Source: Phascolarctos cinereus
Lineage: Eukaryota; Chordata; Mammalia; Diprotodontia; Phascolarctidae
DNA length: 64,000 bases
Direction of reading: 5' to 3'
Assembly: GCF_002099425.1 (NCBI RefSeq)
Contig: NW_018344037.1
Location: forward strand, 7,153,001 to 7,217,000
Part shown: positions 10,100-22,380 of the stretch, piece by piece
Layout: every line of letters starts with the position of its first letter
Numbering within the stretch: position 1 is the first letter of the stretch
The notes under the pieces: model-generated
The model's database searches: none
Told to the model about the DNA's origin: nothing
Seen by the model: only the letters and a program-made list of their open reading frames with translations
Program-made: the position numbers and the translations under genes

Positions 10100-12590
10100 C
10101 TAACATTTAATTAAAGTCCTTCTACTCATGTATTTAGTGTGTTTGAGTGGGGTATCAGGGAAGAAATCAAGGATTAATAAACAAGGCTTAAGAAAGGCTA
10201 AGCAACAGTATGCTATGGTCAGTGAGGTGGTATTTCAAGAAAGCGGTCAAGAGACTTCAAAGATAAAGAAAGCATTATGAAAATATAAAACAGGAGCCTC
10301 ATAGAAATGAGATGAGAAATTCAGGGAAGAAATTAAAACCAGTTTGGCCTTAGAGCCAAGTGTGTCAGCCTGAAATTACAGATCAGAAGACAATCTTCAG
10401 AACTAAAAGGAGCAATGTGAAAAGTCTACATAGTATGACAAAAAGCCTTTGGCAATGATTTCCTCTTTATGCGGAATTGGGATCATGCTGGTTATATCTA
10501 ATTTTTCAGAGGTTCTGGAGAAAATTTCTTATAATTGGACTTTTTGTTTTGTTTTAGTTTTTCACATGAAATTAAAAAGAGGAAAAATTTTTACAAAATC
10601 AATTATTATAATAAATTTATTCAACATTCTAATAAAAATAGGGGCAAAGAAATTCAGCATTACTAAATATGGCAATTTATCCTGGAAATCATCTGTGTTA
10701 AACATGTGAACATGTGTTTTGAAGGAATCATTAGTAACAAGGAATTCCTTATTTGTACCTTGTTAGGTAACCATTCTGGATATAGTAGAATTGGAATACC
10801 AGCCAAAGAGTGTTTACATAGACAACCTTTGGAGTGACCAATATTTTCAGCATTTTTTCACTGGATATATTTTTATAGAAATCAATCATTCCTTCTTTTT
10901 TTCTTATCTAACTCAGACAAAAAGGGGGTAAAGCAATTAAATACTACAGTAGGGCTTGTCTAGCATATTAAACCCCTACTTAAAGTATATAGTTGTTGGA
11001 AATATTAAGAGAAAATAAGTTTATACATAATAGGGAAACGACATAGGAGCACAAAGATGGCAACCACAGCAAAAAGGAAGTATAAAGCAGTAAAGAAACC
11101 AATTTGCATTTGTAATTTGCAGTGCTAAATGTGTGTAATTATGAGCTTTTAATCTGCTCTCAGATATTGTATACTAATACTACCATAGCTAAGTAGCTAA
11201 TTTAATAGAAATAGCATCAACATATGATGTCTTGACCCCACCCCACCCCATATTCCCCAGTGTACACCTGCTCTTCTTTTGTTTCCCTTTTCCAAACTTT
11301 CTCTTTTTTCTTTTCTTTTTTTGATCTTAAGTTTCATATGTTCAATATTTGATATTTGCAGGTGATAAATAATAATTTTATTGTCAATAATGTCAGATTA
11401 AATTTAATGCTAATTGAGTAGTAAAAATGGTTAGCATGCTTTCCTTACTGATAACACATTTCTCATCCTCATAAAATTATATAAATCAATCATGCAATAT
11501 ATTCATAATTTTGTTATCTGATTTGCATATATCAGATATTTAGTTATAATGATTGAACTTTTCTTTTTTTTCCCATAGTTTTAATTTTACAAAGTATCAT
11601 CCAAAAGATTCTAGTTTACCAGTATATCTTACATTTTGCTTAGCCATTTAATCAGTACAGTAATGACCTGGAAATTGTGTTATTAGTAGAAGGTATCCAA
11701 ATTTTTTTGTGGGAAGGAGAAAATTTATATTTCCCCATAATCTAACAAGAATCATGCCTGCCTGTGAAAAAGGCAAGTGGTACAAGCAATGAGTTATGAG
11801 AGGAAAGGGAACAGAAATATTCTTAGGTGCTATAACCATTGCTTCCTCTGGGTGGCTCTAGATCATATCCAGTAGAGAGGAAGCATGAAATGGGCTTCCA
11901 GATATGCCTTTCTCCTGACAAAAATGTCAGAGGACCATAGGAAAAGAAATGGGGAACTAATTGCTCAGCTACAATCAAGCAATTTTGACTTTAATTAACT
12001 AGCTGAAAACCATCTAATTCCCACCCACCCTAAAGTAGAATCAAAATGTAATTTGCCAGCAACTAACTTCCATCATTGCATTTCTTCAAGAAGTATAGCA
12101 GCATTTCATATTTATTAAATTTATAGAGTGCTTACATCTTAAGTATACTATTCTTGGGTGACTTTTTGACTGACTGTCTGATATTTGACAAACCTTTTAG
12201 GTGCCTGTATTTTTGAACCACTGCATTTGTCAAGTTGAGATATTTGTAACTATCAGATGTATATGCTGAGGTCTAATTTATGTTTGTAAAGTACTTTTCA
12301 CTGTCTGCCACCTTCATCTAAAAATATCAATCATTTTATTTCCTCTCTTGTAATATCTACATATAGCTATTTTTTACTTTTTTTTGTACTCTCATTTCCA
12401 GAAACTCATTCTTTGTAGAAGAGTTTCAGATGGTTGTATATCAATGGAGTGTTTCGCTTTGTGTTTTTTTTTTTTAAATCCACTAAACCTGGAGAAAATT
12501 TGTGCCTCTGGGCAATGAATATTTCAGTCACAAATTGAAGTTTCGTAAACAGAATAAGCTAGTCAAAGTATGTGTACTCAAAGTATGTTT
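10100..12590. other. Intergenic DNA, nothing recognised
   Basis: AT-rich, with pyrimidine tracts (for example about 11,270-11,325). I see no gene, RNA or recognisable repeat. Small open frames near 10,449 and 11,648 have no domains. Confidence 0.45.
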
Positions 12591-12594
12591 AGGG

Positions 12595-12660
12595 ATGCTA
12601 TATATGCTATATGTACATATATGTGTATATATGACATATATATGACATATATCATATCAT
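12595..12660. repeat. TA-rich degenerate microsatellite
   Basis: An irregular run of ATATGTACATATATG-like units with repeated 'gacatatat'. Purely low complexity. Confidence 0.7.
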
Positions 12661-13294
12661 GATCAGTGAAATACACTCAAATGACATATTAAACTACTGC
12701 AACTTTTACAATTTTCCTTGACCAAAGTGTATCATACAAGTTTATCCATAGATCTTTCTGACACGGATTATGGCAGTTTCTTAAGCTTTATAAAATATAA
12801 CTCTTGCTTTTTTCCTTTTTGCATGTTATTTTTAATCTTATTAGAATCCAAATTGTATTAATATTAAACACCAGAAGACATATATAAGCTGGAAAATGCA
12901 TCATAAAATATATGCACTTGAAGGTATGGGCATCACACAATATAATAAACCATTCTGTTGCAAGGATCAGGCCTCTCTAAAGAAAAATGTAAGCAAATTC
13001 TAGGTTTATTGTAACAGAAAACTGTCCACATCACTTTTGCTGTGCTAAACTCATATTGACAAGCTTCATTTATTAGTTGAATACTTAAATGGCACAACCT
13101 TCAACAAACTTTTCCTATAACTCAACTTGAAAAAGTAGGCACTATATCGCAGAGCTTCTCTTTCTGTCTTATTACCTTTGTTTAAGGTAGATGCTTCATA
13201 GGAATGCTTATAATTCCAGAAGCTGAAATCAGAATTTATAAAGCTATAAGTTGTATAGTTCTGACAGGAACATAGAAAAGCAAATAAAGAGCTG

Positions 13295-13400
13295 CTCTTT
13301 ATGTAAGGGAAACCTGGATTCAAGCTCAGTTTCTGGTTTATAGAGACTATGTGACCCCAGGCAAGTTATATAACTTCTTAGTACCCTAAGAGAACTATTA
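13295..13400 (+). mobile_element. MIR-like SINE fragment
   Basis: 'aaacctggattcaagctcag', 'actatgtgaccccaggcaag' and 'tataacttcttagtacc' are MIR landmarks in order. The remainder is too diverged to follow. Confidence 0.55.
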
Positions 13401-13587
13401 GCTGAAAAGATTTCACTCTATAATGACAGAAAGATTTCTTCAATAGGAAGTTCTTATACTACCAGAATAGCATGTCAGATCAGAAAAAAAGAGAGAGACA
13501 GACTGAAAGACAGACAGAGAAGAGAGACAGAACATAAAGACACTTCTTAGAGTCTACTGATCATACTACTTTCTACTTTTTCTGATT

Positions 13588-13820
13588 CAGCGGCCAATAG
13601 TCTTTCTTTTTAAAAATTTTATTTTTAATTTATGGAATAAAACAAGGATCTTCATAATATAGTACAACAAAAATATGATTGCACATGAAACTGTACATCT
13701 ATTTATCTATTATGCACAACTTATGATTCCTTTCAAATATACAACACAATTGTCAAGTAAATTTATTTTTTCTTCCATCCCACCCCTGCCCTAGAGATGG
13801 TTATAATTAGACATAAATAG

Positions 13821-13867
<47 letters not shown>

Positions 13868-14634
13868 ATGTGTGTGCGTGTGAAATTATTCCATACCTAC
13901 TTCTATTTTATCAGTTCTTTCTTCACATGTCCTTTGCAGTTAATTTGGACAACAGTCAAAATAGCTTATTTCCTCAAAGTCATTTTAAAAATAGTACTGA
14001 TGTTACTGCATACAATGTCCTCTTGGTTTTGCTCATTTTTTTCTTCATTATTTCATGCAAGTCTTTCCATGTTTTATCTAAAATCACTGAGCTCATTATT
14101 TCTTATAGCACAGTGGTATCCCATAACAGTCATATACCACGACTTATTCAGCCATTTGCCCAATTGATAGACATCCATGCAATTACCAGTTATTTGCTGT
14201 TGCAGAGTGCTATTATAAATGTTTCAGAACACGTAGGTTCTTTTCCTTTTCCCATAATTATCTTTGGTAATAGATCAAGTAGTGGTATTGTTGGGTCAAA
14301 GTTTAATAACTCTTTGGGCATAATTACAGATTGCTTTCCAAAATGGTGGGATCAGTTCACAATTCCACAATAGTGAATTAGTATCCAAATTTTTCCATAT
14401 CCCCTCCAACATTTGTTACTTTTGATTTTTATCATTGTATCCAATATGGTAGGTTTAAAATGGTATCTCAAGGTTGTTTTAATTTGGATTTCTCTAATCA
14501 ATAATGATTTAGAATATTTTTTCATATTGGCTATAAATTGTTTTGATTTCTTCAATGGAAAACTACCTTCATATCTTTGAACATTTATCAATTGGGCAAT
14601 GACTCATCTTCTTTTCAGTGGTCAATAGCATTTC
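13588..14634 (-). mobile_element. 5'-truncated L1 with target-site duplications
   Basis: The minus strand encodes the C-terminus of L1 ORF2 (14,591 to 14,352: peptide scraps MKKYSKSLLIREIQIKTTL and NKCWRGYGKIWILIHYCG) and then runs into the 3'UTR. The A-rich end lies at about 13,607-13,635. An imperfect 19-base duplication flanks it: 'cagcggccaatagtctttc' at 13,588-13,606 and 'cagtggtcaatagcatttc' at 14,616-14,634. The 3'UTR differs from that of the L1 at 60.15 kb, so this is another L1 subfamily. A (CA)n array sits in the 3'UTR. Confidence 0.85.
13824..13882. repeat. (CA)n followed by inverted TG run
   Basis: (CA)~20 at 13,824-13,862 runs into 'tacacatgtgtgtgcgtgtg', the reverse complement type, forming a potential hairpin inside the L1 3'UTR. 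Confidence 0.9.
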
Positions 14635-14787
14635 ATAGGGTTGAGGGTAAAGAATCATCATCACACATACTTCGCATCCTTAGAATTGCATCAATTAAGC
14701 AGATCAAAGGTGATGCACTGATCACCGCCATTACTCATTCATTAGTTGCTTACCTGACATCCACTTGACATTGCATGTCAATTCAAA

Positions 14788-14935
14788 TGAACAAGCATTT
14801 ATTAAGCATTTACTATATGCCAGATACTGTGCTAAAAGTTGAGAAGATAAATACATGAAAAAATACAGTCTCTATCCCCAAGAAGCTTATATCCTAACAA
14901 GGGAAGATAACACATAAAAAGGACGTGAACAACAA
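14788..14935 (+). repeat. Dispersed repeat, AACAAGCATTTATTAAGC family
   Basis: 'gaacaagcatttattaagca' leads into 'actatatgccagatactgtg' and 'ccccaagaagcttatatcct'. The same ordered landmarks recur at least ten more times in the window. I recognise it as a very common marsupial and wider mammalian repeat but cannot name the family from sequence alone. Confidence 0.7.
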
Positions 14936-15204
14936 AGGGAAGAAGAGAAAGTGTATATGTATACATGTATAATAATTGTGGTGCTCTTACTCTCCAGAGT
15001 AAGAAGTGGAGCCAAGTGAGGAGGAGGAGGAGAAATTGCCAAAGATTCTACCAACTTATTAATTGGATAAAGAAGGTAAGAAGTTAAGGATTTTTCAGAT
15101 ACAGTCTCTTCATAAATACAGAGCAATAATGATGAGTTAGTGAAATGCAGTTTTTTCCTCCATACTAGTTGGTACAGAGCCATTTTAACTTATAACAAAT
15201 TATG

Positions 15205-15290
15205 TGGATTTATATGTATATATACACATACATACATACATACACATATATAACATATATGTGTGTATATATATATGTATATATATAAGA
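15205..15290. repeat. TA/CA-rich microsatellite
   Basis: Runs of TATATACACA, (CATA)n and TATATGTGTG with internal dyad symmetry. Confidence 0.8.
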
Positions 15291-15649
15291 GCTATATCTT
15301 TCAAACTCAACAGAAGCTTTTAATAGGTCTTTAAAATTACTATGGGAAATATTTGGAAAAAATCAGGTCCTTATGAATATTTGGAACAGAAATCAGGTCC
15401 TATGCACTTGTTTATACATGCCCATACCCATACCCTATTGAAATAGCATGTCTGGTCCCAACACATTCATAAAACATTGCATACATACATGAGCACATAT
15501 TAATATACATATGCAATCTAACAGTTCATAAATTTAAATCATCTTAAGGTGTGTCCTGGAAGCCATGGTTTCTGGTTTCTTAGCCCTGGAACCCTGCAAC
15601 TATGTCTTTTCAGTGTAACATCCTCATTTTTAAAACTGAAATTTCATAA

Positions 15650-17770
15650 CAATATTATATATTATATTATGATTACTGTTTATTTCCCTTCATTCTATTT
15701 TCCCCATTTATCATTCTCTCTCTCTCTCTCTCTCTCTCCTTTTACCCTGTCCCTCCTAATAAGTGTTTTGCTTCTGACCATCATGTACCCCAATCCACCC
15801 TCCTTTTGATCAGTCCCCCACCTTCTCTTATACACTTCCAACTTTACTTCCTTGTAGGGTATAATAGATTTCTATACCCAACTGAGTGTGTATTTTGTTC
15901 TCTCTTTTAGCCAATTCTAATGGGATTAAGGTTCAAGTATTGCCTACCACTCTCTCCATCTTTTTCTCCACTATAATAAGTCTTGCATGCCTCTTCATGT
16001 GAGATAATTTGCCCCTTTCTACCTCTCCCTTCCCTCTTCTCCCAGGGCAATCTTCTTTCTCATCTCAATTTTTTTTTTCGTGATATCATTCCGTCATATC
16101 AACTTATACCCACACCCTCTTTTATATTTACTACTTCTGACAGCCCTAATAGTTATAAAGTACTTAAGAGTTACAAGGATCACTTTTCTATGTAGGCTTA
16201 CAAACAGTTTAACCTAGTTGAATCCTGCATGTTTTCTCTTTCCTGTTTATCTTTTTATTCTTCTCCTGAGTCTTGTATTTGAAAATCAAATATTCTATTC
16301 AGCTTTAGTCTTTTCATCAGGAGTGCTTGAAAGTCATTTCATTAAATATCCATTTTTTCTCCTGACAGATTACATTCAATTTTGCTAGATAAGTGACTCT
16401 TGGTTGTAATCCTAGATCCTTTGCCCTCAGAAATATCATATTCCATGCACACCAGTCCTTTACAGTAGATGTTGCTGAATCTTTCATTATCCTGACTGTG
16501 GCTCCATGATATTTTCATGATTTCTTTCTGGCTTCTTATAGTATTTTTCCTTTACCTGGGAGCTCTAGAATTTAGCTATAACATACATCGAGTATTCATT
16601 TTGGGATCCCTTTCAGGTGGTAAGCAAAGGATTCTTTCATAACTATTTTACCCTCTAGTTTTAGGATATCAGGGTAATTTTCCTTGATAATTTCTGAAGC
16701 ATGATGTGTATGCTCTTTTTTATCATGAATTTCCGGTAGTCCATTAATTCTTAAATTATCTCTTCTTGATCTATTTTCAGGTCAGTTCTGTTTTCCAATG
16801 TGATTTCTCACATTTTCTACTTTTTTCATCCTTTTGATTTTGCTTTATTGTTTTTTAGTGTTTCATAAAGTCATTAGCTTCCACTTGCCCAATTTTAATT
16901 TTTAAGGAATTATTTACTTAAGTGAGCTTTTGCACATCCTTTTCTATTTGGCTAATTCCACTTTTTAAAGAGTTCTTTCTTTCAATGAATTTTTATATCT
17001 CCTTTGCCATTTGGCCAATTTGACTTTTCAAACAGTTTTTTTCTTCAGTTAATGTCTGTATATCTTTTTTTTTAATTTGTTATGCTTCTTTTACCAAGCC
17101 ATTGACTATTTTTTTCATGGTTCTCTTGCATTTCTTGCATATCTTTTCCTAATTTTCTTCTACCTCTCTTATTTGATTTTTTTTTTTAAAAAGAGCTCTT
17201 CCAGGAGTTCTTTTTTGTTTTTTGGACCTCAGACCAATTCACATTTTTCCTTGACGATTTGCTTTTCTCAGTTTGTGTTTTGATCTTCCCCATCACCACA
17301 GTGACTTTCTATGATCAATTTCCTTTTTTTTTCTCATTTTCCCAACTCACTTTGTGACTTTAAACTATATGTTAAATTTGAGCTCTGCTCCTTGGGTCAC
17401 TAGCCCAACTTTTTTGCACCAAGAGAGTGGTGTTTTGGTGGTACTCCGTGCTCAGCATACATGGCCTTGCTAATGTTCTGTTTCATGGCTTGAGGCTCTG
17501 CTGCTGAATTGCTGTGGTGAAGCCTGTTGCTGGCCTGCCCAGATATTGCCAGTGCTACACTGCATTTTCCTCTTATCCTAGTAAGACAGACTTTTTGTGC
17601 TGACCTTATAAGTCATCTTGGGCTGGAAAATTATTTCATGGTATCCTTCTTTGCTTCAATGGCTCTAGAATTTGTCTTGAGGCATTATTTATTTTCATTT
17701 GTTTGCAGATGAATTTGGAGAATTCAAGTGAGTTCTTGCCTTACTCCATCATCTTGGTTCCACCCTCCCT
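15650..17770 (-). mobile_element. L1 with 5'UTR, ORF1 and spacer; stops at the ORF2 start
   Basis: On the minus strand the element opens at about 17,770 with a 5'UTR containing 'accaagatgatggagtaagg', the usual AAGATGG-type LINE start. A degraded ORF1 coiled coil follows (about 17,230-16,850), then the ORF1 C-terminus (to about 16,260). The spacer holds the shared landmark 'gggtatagaaatctattata' (about 15,880). The last recognisable bases, read on the minus strand, are 'gaagggaaataaacagtaat' near 15,690, where ORF2 begins in intact L1s; the match ends within about 40 bases of that. A (TC)n run at 15,714-15,738 lies near the end. ORF1 has multiple stops. Loss of the 3' half is unusual, because LINE truncation normally removes the 5' end. 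Confidence 0.75.
15714..15738. repeat. (TC)n microsatellite
   Basis: About twelve TC units in the spacer of the L1. Confidence 0.9.
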
Positions 17771-17789
17771 ATTGAATAAGGATAATATT

Positions 17790-18905
17790 TTTAGAAACAC
17801 TTTTTAAAATATCCTTTAGAGAGCATAGCTCAGAATATTGAGTCATTTCCTTTGCTTATACTCTGGCCATTCCTGGTTCAGGCAATGAGATGGTTAAATG
17901 ATAAAAACACTTAAGTGCCACCTCCTCTTGCCACAGCATGCCTCCCTCTTCCTGTAACTTAAGCTAAATGAACCCAGAGATTTCACCATGGTTTTACAAC
18001 ATCATGCTATTTCTTATAATCAATACAGTATTCAGTTACAAAATCACTATTAAATGAATGCTTTCTCTCTATGGAAATTATCAGAATATGTGTTTCTATC
18101 TATAGATATGTAAATTAGGAACTTGAAAATAAATGAGTCAATTTAAATGGTGATTCTTCCATTGATTATTATAGAAACAGATTCCGGAATTCATAAACTC
18201 CTGTGAAACTTATTGTGCATCTTTTCATCTTTTGTAAATGACTACTTTCAATGGAACAAAGAATTATTTTAAATTCTAAAATAGACCATATTTTTAAAAA
18301 ATTCCAATTTTCATCTTTGAATAAAATTATAATTTTGCACTCTCAAATGGAGATAAAAATAACATCTACAAGAAACAGTTTTTATTTATGTGGAGAATGT
18401 TGACATACAACTCTTTAACAGGGTTATGTTGCTGAAAAATCATTGTTATATTGACAATATTGAATGACACTGAAACTTACTACAACATGTATATTCTAAT
18501 TTTTTTGGTGAGAATAATTCATTTCTATAAAGAGGCAAATTTTCAGCTGAAGGTAATCTTGCTATGTATATAAAATCACTCTGGTTGAGGAAAGAGTGTT
18601 AGCAGCAGTGGATGTGTGCCTCTCTAAATAAAGAATAATGTCCTGAAAATATCTAGGATGGCAAAGAAGTTAGGCAGAACAATTGGAAGAAGGGAATTTG
18701 GATTGGGTTCTCCTTACTGTACTCAGCCACCTGAATGTTTACTAAAAACAACTAGGACAGACAGAATTGGTCCTATCTATGTATGGACTTTCTCTGTGAG
18801 TCTGATCGATGCTGAGTAGAAAGAGGGGAAAGGTAAATCATCCTTTTTCCTTTCCAGGATTAAAGTACATGTGCTGGTGAAGGGACCAGAATGAAACCCC
18901 ATACC
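17790..18905. other. Intergenic DNA, nothing firm
   Basis: A 'gtatataaaatcac' motif near 18,567 and AATAAA near 18,628 are spaced like promoter and polyadenylation parts of an LTR. No CCAAT box, ends or internal region support that. Otherwise featureless. Confidence 0.4.
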
Positions 18906-18912
18906 TAGGATG

Positions 18913-19130
18913 ACCAGTTCAGTCCTCTTTCACTTGTATCTGACCTTTTGTGACCCCATTTGAGGTTTTCTTGGCAAATATACTGGAATATTCCTTCTCC
19001 AGTTCATTTTACAAATGAGGAAACTGAGGCAAGCAGGGTTAAGTGACTTTCCCAGTGTCACACAACTACTCAGGAAAAGACTTCTGATTCTAGGACCAAT
19101 GGAATCTACTGGGCCACTTAGCTGCTCATT
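18913..19130 (-). mobile_element. Marsupial CORE-type SINE
   Basis: A full-length-like minus-strand copy: 'tgaccccatttgaggttttc', 'attttacaaatgaggaaact', 'aagtgactttcccagtgtca', ending in 'gggccacttagctgctca', which is the head's CAGCTAGGTGGC region in reverse. Confidence 0.85.
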
Positions 19131-19314
19131 TAGGAGTATAGCCTCAAGGAAAAAAAAATAGAGGAATTAAGTATTAAAAAGAAATCAGGAATAGAGAAGG
19201 GGATGATGGAGAGGATGAGGACTTGACATTAAAATAGTGGGGCTCCTTGGACTTTATACTTTAATTACTTGGGAATTCTAAGAGTGTCCCTATGCTTAAT
19301 ATTAGGTCCTATTT

Positions 19315-19440
19315 ACTCATTCAACAATCTGAATTAAATAAAAGTTGGACAGAGAAGAAAGCCCCATGCAAGGTCCAAGGGACAGATAACAAAACTGAAA
19401 CACTTCTTGCCCTCAAAAAGCTCATTTAAAAAGAAGCAGT
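19315..19440 (+). repeat. Dispersed repeat, AACAAGCATTTATTAAGC family
   Basis: 'tcattcaacaatctgaatta' then 'cttgccctcaaaaagctcat'. Diverged, identified mainly by the second landmark. Confidence 0.45.
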
Positions 19441-19449
19441 CAGAATCAA

Positions 19450-20290
19450 GTGGAAAACATGCAGATGGTTTGTATATTGGTGATGATTCTCTTATATTTC
19501 CTATATTTATACTTCAGTAGTTTGCAGTTTCCATGGTGTGTCCACTCACTCCATGGTGTCACCCTATGAATTAACAGACTGGCTTTGTGAATTACTATGG
19601 CCAAAGGAAAAAAAATAACCCTGTGGTCAGCATAATGAATTTAGTAACTTGAATTTAGCTAGACTGCATCTCAAAGGTCTGTATGGCTCACCAGGCCCAT
19701 ATTCTAAACCTTTCCAACTTGGAAACTCCTCTAGAACTTTTTTTCCACTTGCATAATTTACAGAACCCAGGGTTACCTCCATGCCAGAGTTAGACATTAG
19801 CAAAGTACTTTAGTGGAGATGTGGGTATAGCAGTTAAAATTAAAGAAGAAAGATCTTATTTCAGAATTGCTTATTTATATAGGTTCTCTCAGTAAATATG
19901 CTTTACCTTAGACTCATTAGTAATCTCCTAGTACTATTAAAGTCATTTCTTTATTTTACATTTTTATTCACCACTCCATTTTTGAATCTCTGAAGCCATT
20001 TAGTTTGACCTCTCCTTTTCACTAATTTATTTTTCTTATGTATCATAATTCTTCCTTTGAAAGTAGTAGGTTGTCCTTCAACCTCAATTCTTTAAGAAAA
20101 CACTAGAAAAAAGAAAAAAAGAAAAAAAATACTAGACCACTACTAGTCAGGTAGGATGCAAAAGGATTTTTTTTTAAGATAGAATAGATTTCCTCCAAGC
20201 ACCAAATAATATTATGGGTCTGTGCTTGTATACACACCTTATCTCTTTATTACATTTTTAATTCCTTGATACAAAAACAAATAAACGTTT
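19450..20290. other. Intergenic DNA, nothing recognised
   Basis: No domain-bearing frame and no repeat I can name. An A-rich tract lies near 20,095-20,130. Confidence 0.45.
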
Positions 20291-20297
20291 GTAGACA

Positions 20298-20400
20298 TGT
20301 GTGTGTGTGTGCGTGTGTGTGTGTGTATATATATATATACATATATGTAATGTATGTATATATATATATACATGTATAATATATACATGTATAATATATA
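20298..20400. repeat. (TG)n then (TA)n compound microsatellite
   Basis: (TG)~15 gives way to (TA)n with 'catgtataatatatacatgt' dyads. The small open frame across it is a low-complexity artefact. Confidence 0.9.
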
Positions 20401-20409
20401 AATCATTAT

Positions 20410-21385
20410 ACCCCTAGGATTTAATGCAGAACTTATGCACAATAGTATATTGAATTGATATAATTATAGTAAGTAATTTATTTTACAGGATTGAGATACA
20501 TGTGAAAAACTATGTGCTTAGTGTTTCTTGATTGATAGGGAGTCTCTTTTTTTTCCCTTTCTCTATTTTTTCCTCCAAGGAACATAATGGCTTCAATGTA
20601 GGGCCCTACAATTTCATTAATCATTGAATATGAAGGACCTGAGTTTAAAGCATGAAGTCACCTGAATAATGTGATGACAAAATGGAATTCCAAACAAGCA
20701 AAACATTTTTTTTTAGCTGAAAGTGATAAACATTCAATATAGCAGTAGTGAGAAGTCCTAGTAAACACTCTTTGAAATGACTACAGGAACTTACAATATC
20801 ATTGACTCAATTCTGAAAGAGATGTGAATAAGACAATGACATAGTCCTTTTATCTCAGATCTCCACTATGTACAAAGATAAAAGGGAGCTCATTTTTCTA
20901 GTAGCAGAGGGTAGTTCCAGCAAAGCATTAACCTGCTACCACCAAAAAAAAAAAAAAGGAATCCCAAATAATTACTGTTCAGGAAACAATTTTCTATCTC
21001 CATAGGCCTTATAAACCAATTAAAGCATACTAACTTACAAAAATTCTCAAAAATAGGAATTATATTATAGGTATAGAGTGGTAACAACTATTTCCACAGA
21101 CCAGGATAATAAGCAATCAAAATATAATGGTTTAATGAATTAAGAACTGAGAACATGTAATCCTAATGTGCTCACTCAATGACCCTTCTCCAGGCCCCCA
21201 GGCTTTGGTAGAGTGAATAGTGTGACATACTTACTTGTTCTTGTGATTTATTTAACAATTTCCAAATTTATGCTGCAGTCTCTGACAACACATCCTAATC
21301 CTGCCCTCACTCCACCACTCTTGGACAATAAGCAGCAGATTTCAGTTCTTCTCTTTCACTTGTAGAGGAGGGAAAGATGTAAGAA
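20410..21385. other. Intergenic DNA, nothing recognised
   Basis: No recognisable gene or repeat. A-rich tracts lie near 20,705 and 20,943. Confidence 0.4.
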
Positions 21386-22092
21386 AGTGAGACCATATTC
21401 TACCTAAGATGGCAACATTAAGTAAAAAAAAAAAGACAAAAAAAAACCTAAAGAAAAGAGGGGAACTAAGGCAAGCATGAGAAATAAAGTCTCTCTCTGT
21501 GTGTCTCTCTGTGTTATTGAGGTAGATTATATACTCAGATGTAACATAATGACATAGATTATAGCCATTTAAAAGTAAATTCCAAAATGTGTGAGGAGAC
21601 TCAAATAGTTTTGGTATAGGTTCCAGGGAATCCAGCATCAGAGGAAAGAGTCAGAAAGTAAGAGATGGTGGGATACAAGGGGGAAAACTGGACCCAAACC
21701 ACCAATTATCTCAGGGAGAAGAAAATGCAAAAACTTACAGCATAACCAAATAAATCAACAGAGAATATATGTAAACAGAAAATAAAATTACTAGTTAAAC
21801 ATTTAAATGATTATAAATATCTCTAAATAAACATTGCAATATAAAAGAAATTGAACCATAATCTAATAAAACAGAGGATAATGTGGTTTCACCAAATAGT
21901 ATAGTATAAGAGCAGGATGTTCTGAAATGGTTCAAGATGAAAATCAGAATCATGGAAGAAGTAAAAGTACACAAATGGCAGAAACTGTGGCTCATATCAA
22001 AGACATAATTAACATAATAGAAAAAAATCATACCACTGCTAGAAGTCTCTCCAAAAAGGTGTGACAAATGAACAGTCTGAAATACATAATTT

Positions 22093-22380
22093 CTGCAAAA
22101 TTAGCAATCACTTTATTAATTATGCATAGCAAATAATTAATTAAAGAGGTCAGTGGCACTCCTGGCAACCAAAGACAAATCATGGAGGTTGATTGATGCT
22201 TATATACCTTTGGAAGAATAAGTGTTCCTGAGAGGCAGAAATAAACTCTGATTGGTTAACAATAAATGACAGAATTAATATTAAGATAAGAGGCCAATTC
22301 TAATGAAGGGCTGGATGAGTCACTTTGATCATGTCACTTATGGACAGAGACTCATCTCAAGCCAGACCATTCTTGTCTCA
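22093..22380 (-). mobile_element. Probable solo LTR (endogenous retrovirus fossil)
   Basis: Read on the minus strand it starts TGAGACAAG. It has a CCAAT box ('gttaaccaatcagag', 22,260-22,246), a TATA box ('aaggtatataagc', 22,210-22,198) and an AATAAA signal at about 22,116-22,111, and it ends ..TTTTGCA. The CCAAT to TATA to AATAAA order and spacing (about 45 and 85 bases) fit an LTR promoter and terminator. No internal region is adjacent. The family is not identified. Confidence 0.55.

Noticed and set aside
13870-14373. 167-codon frame on the plus strand
   Set aside because: It is the antisense of L1 ORF2 and 3'UTR; the true LINE frame lies on the minus strand.
18540-18650. TATA-like motif and AATAAA suggesting an LTR
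   Set aside because: Neither ends, a CCAAT box nor an internal region could be found; the spacing alone is weak.
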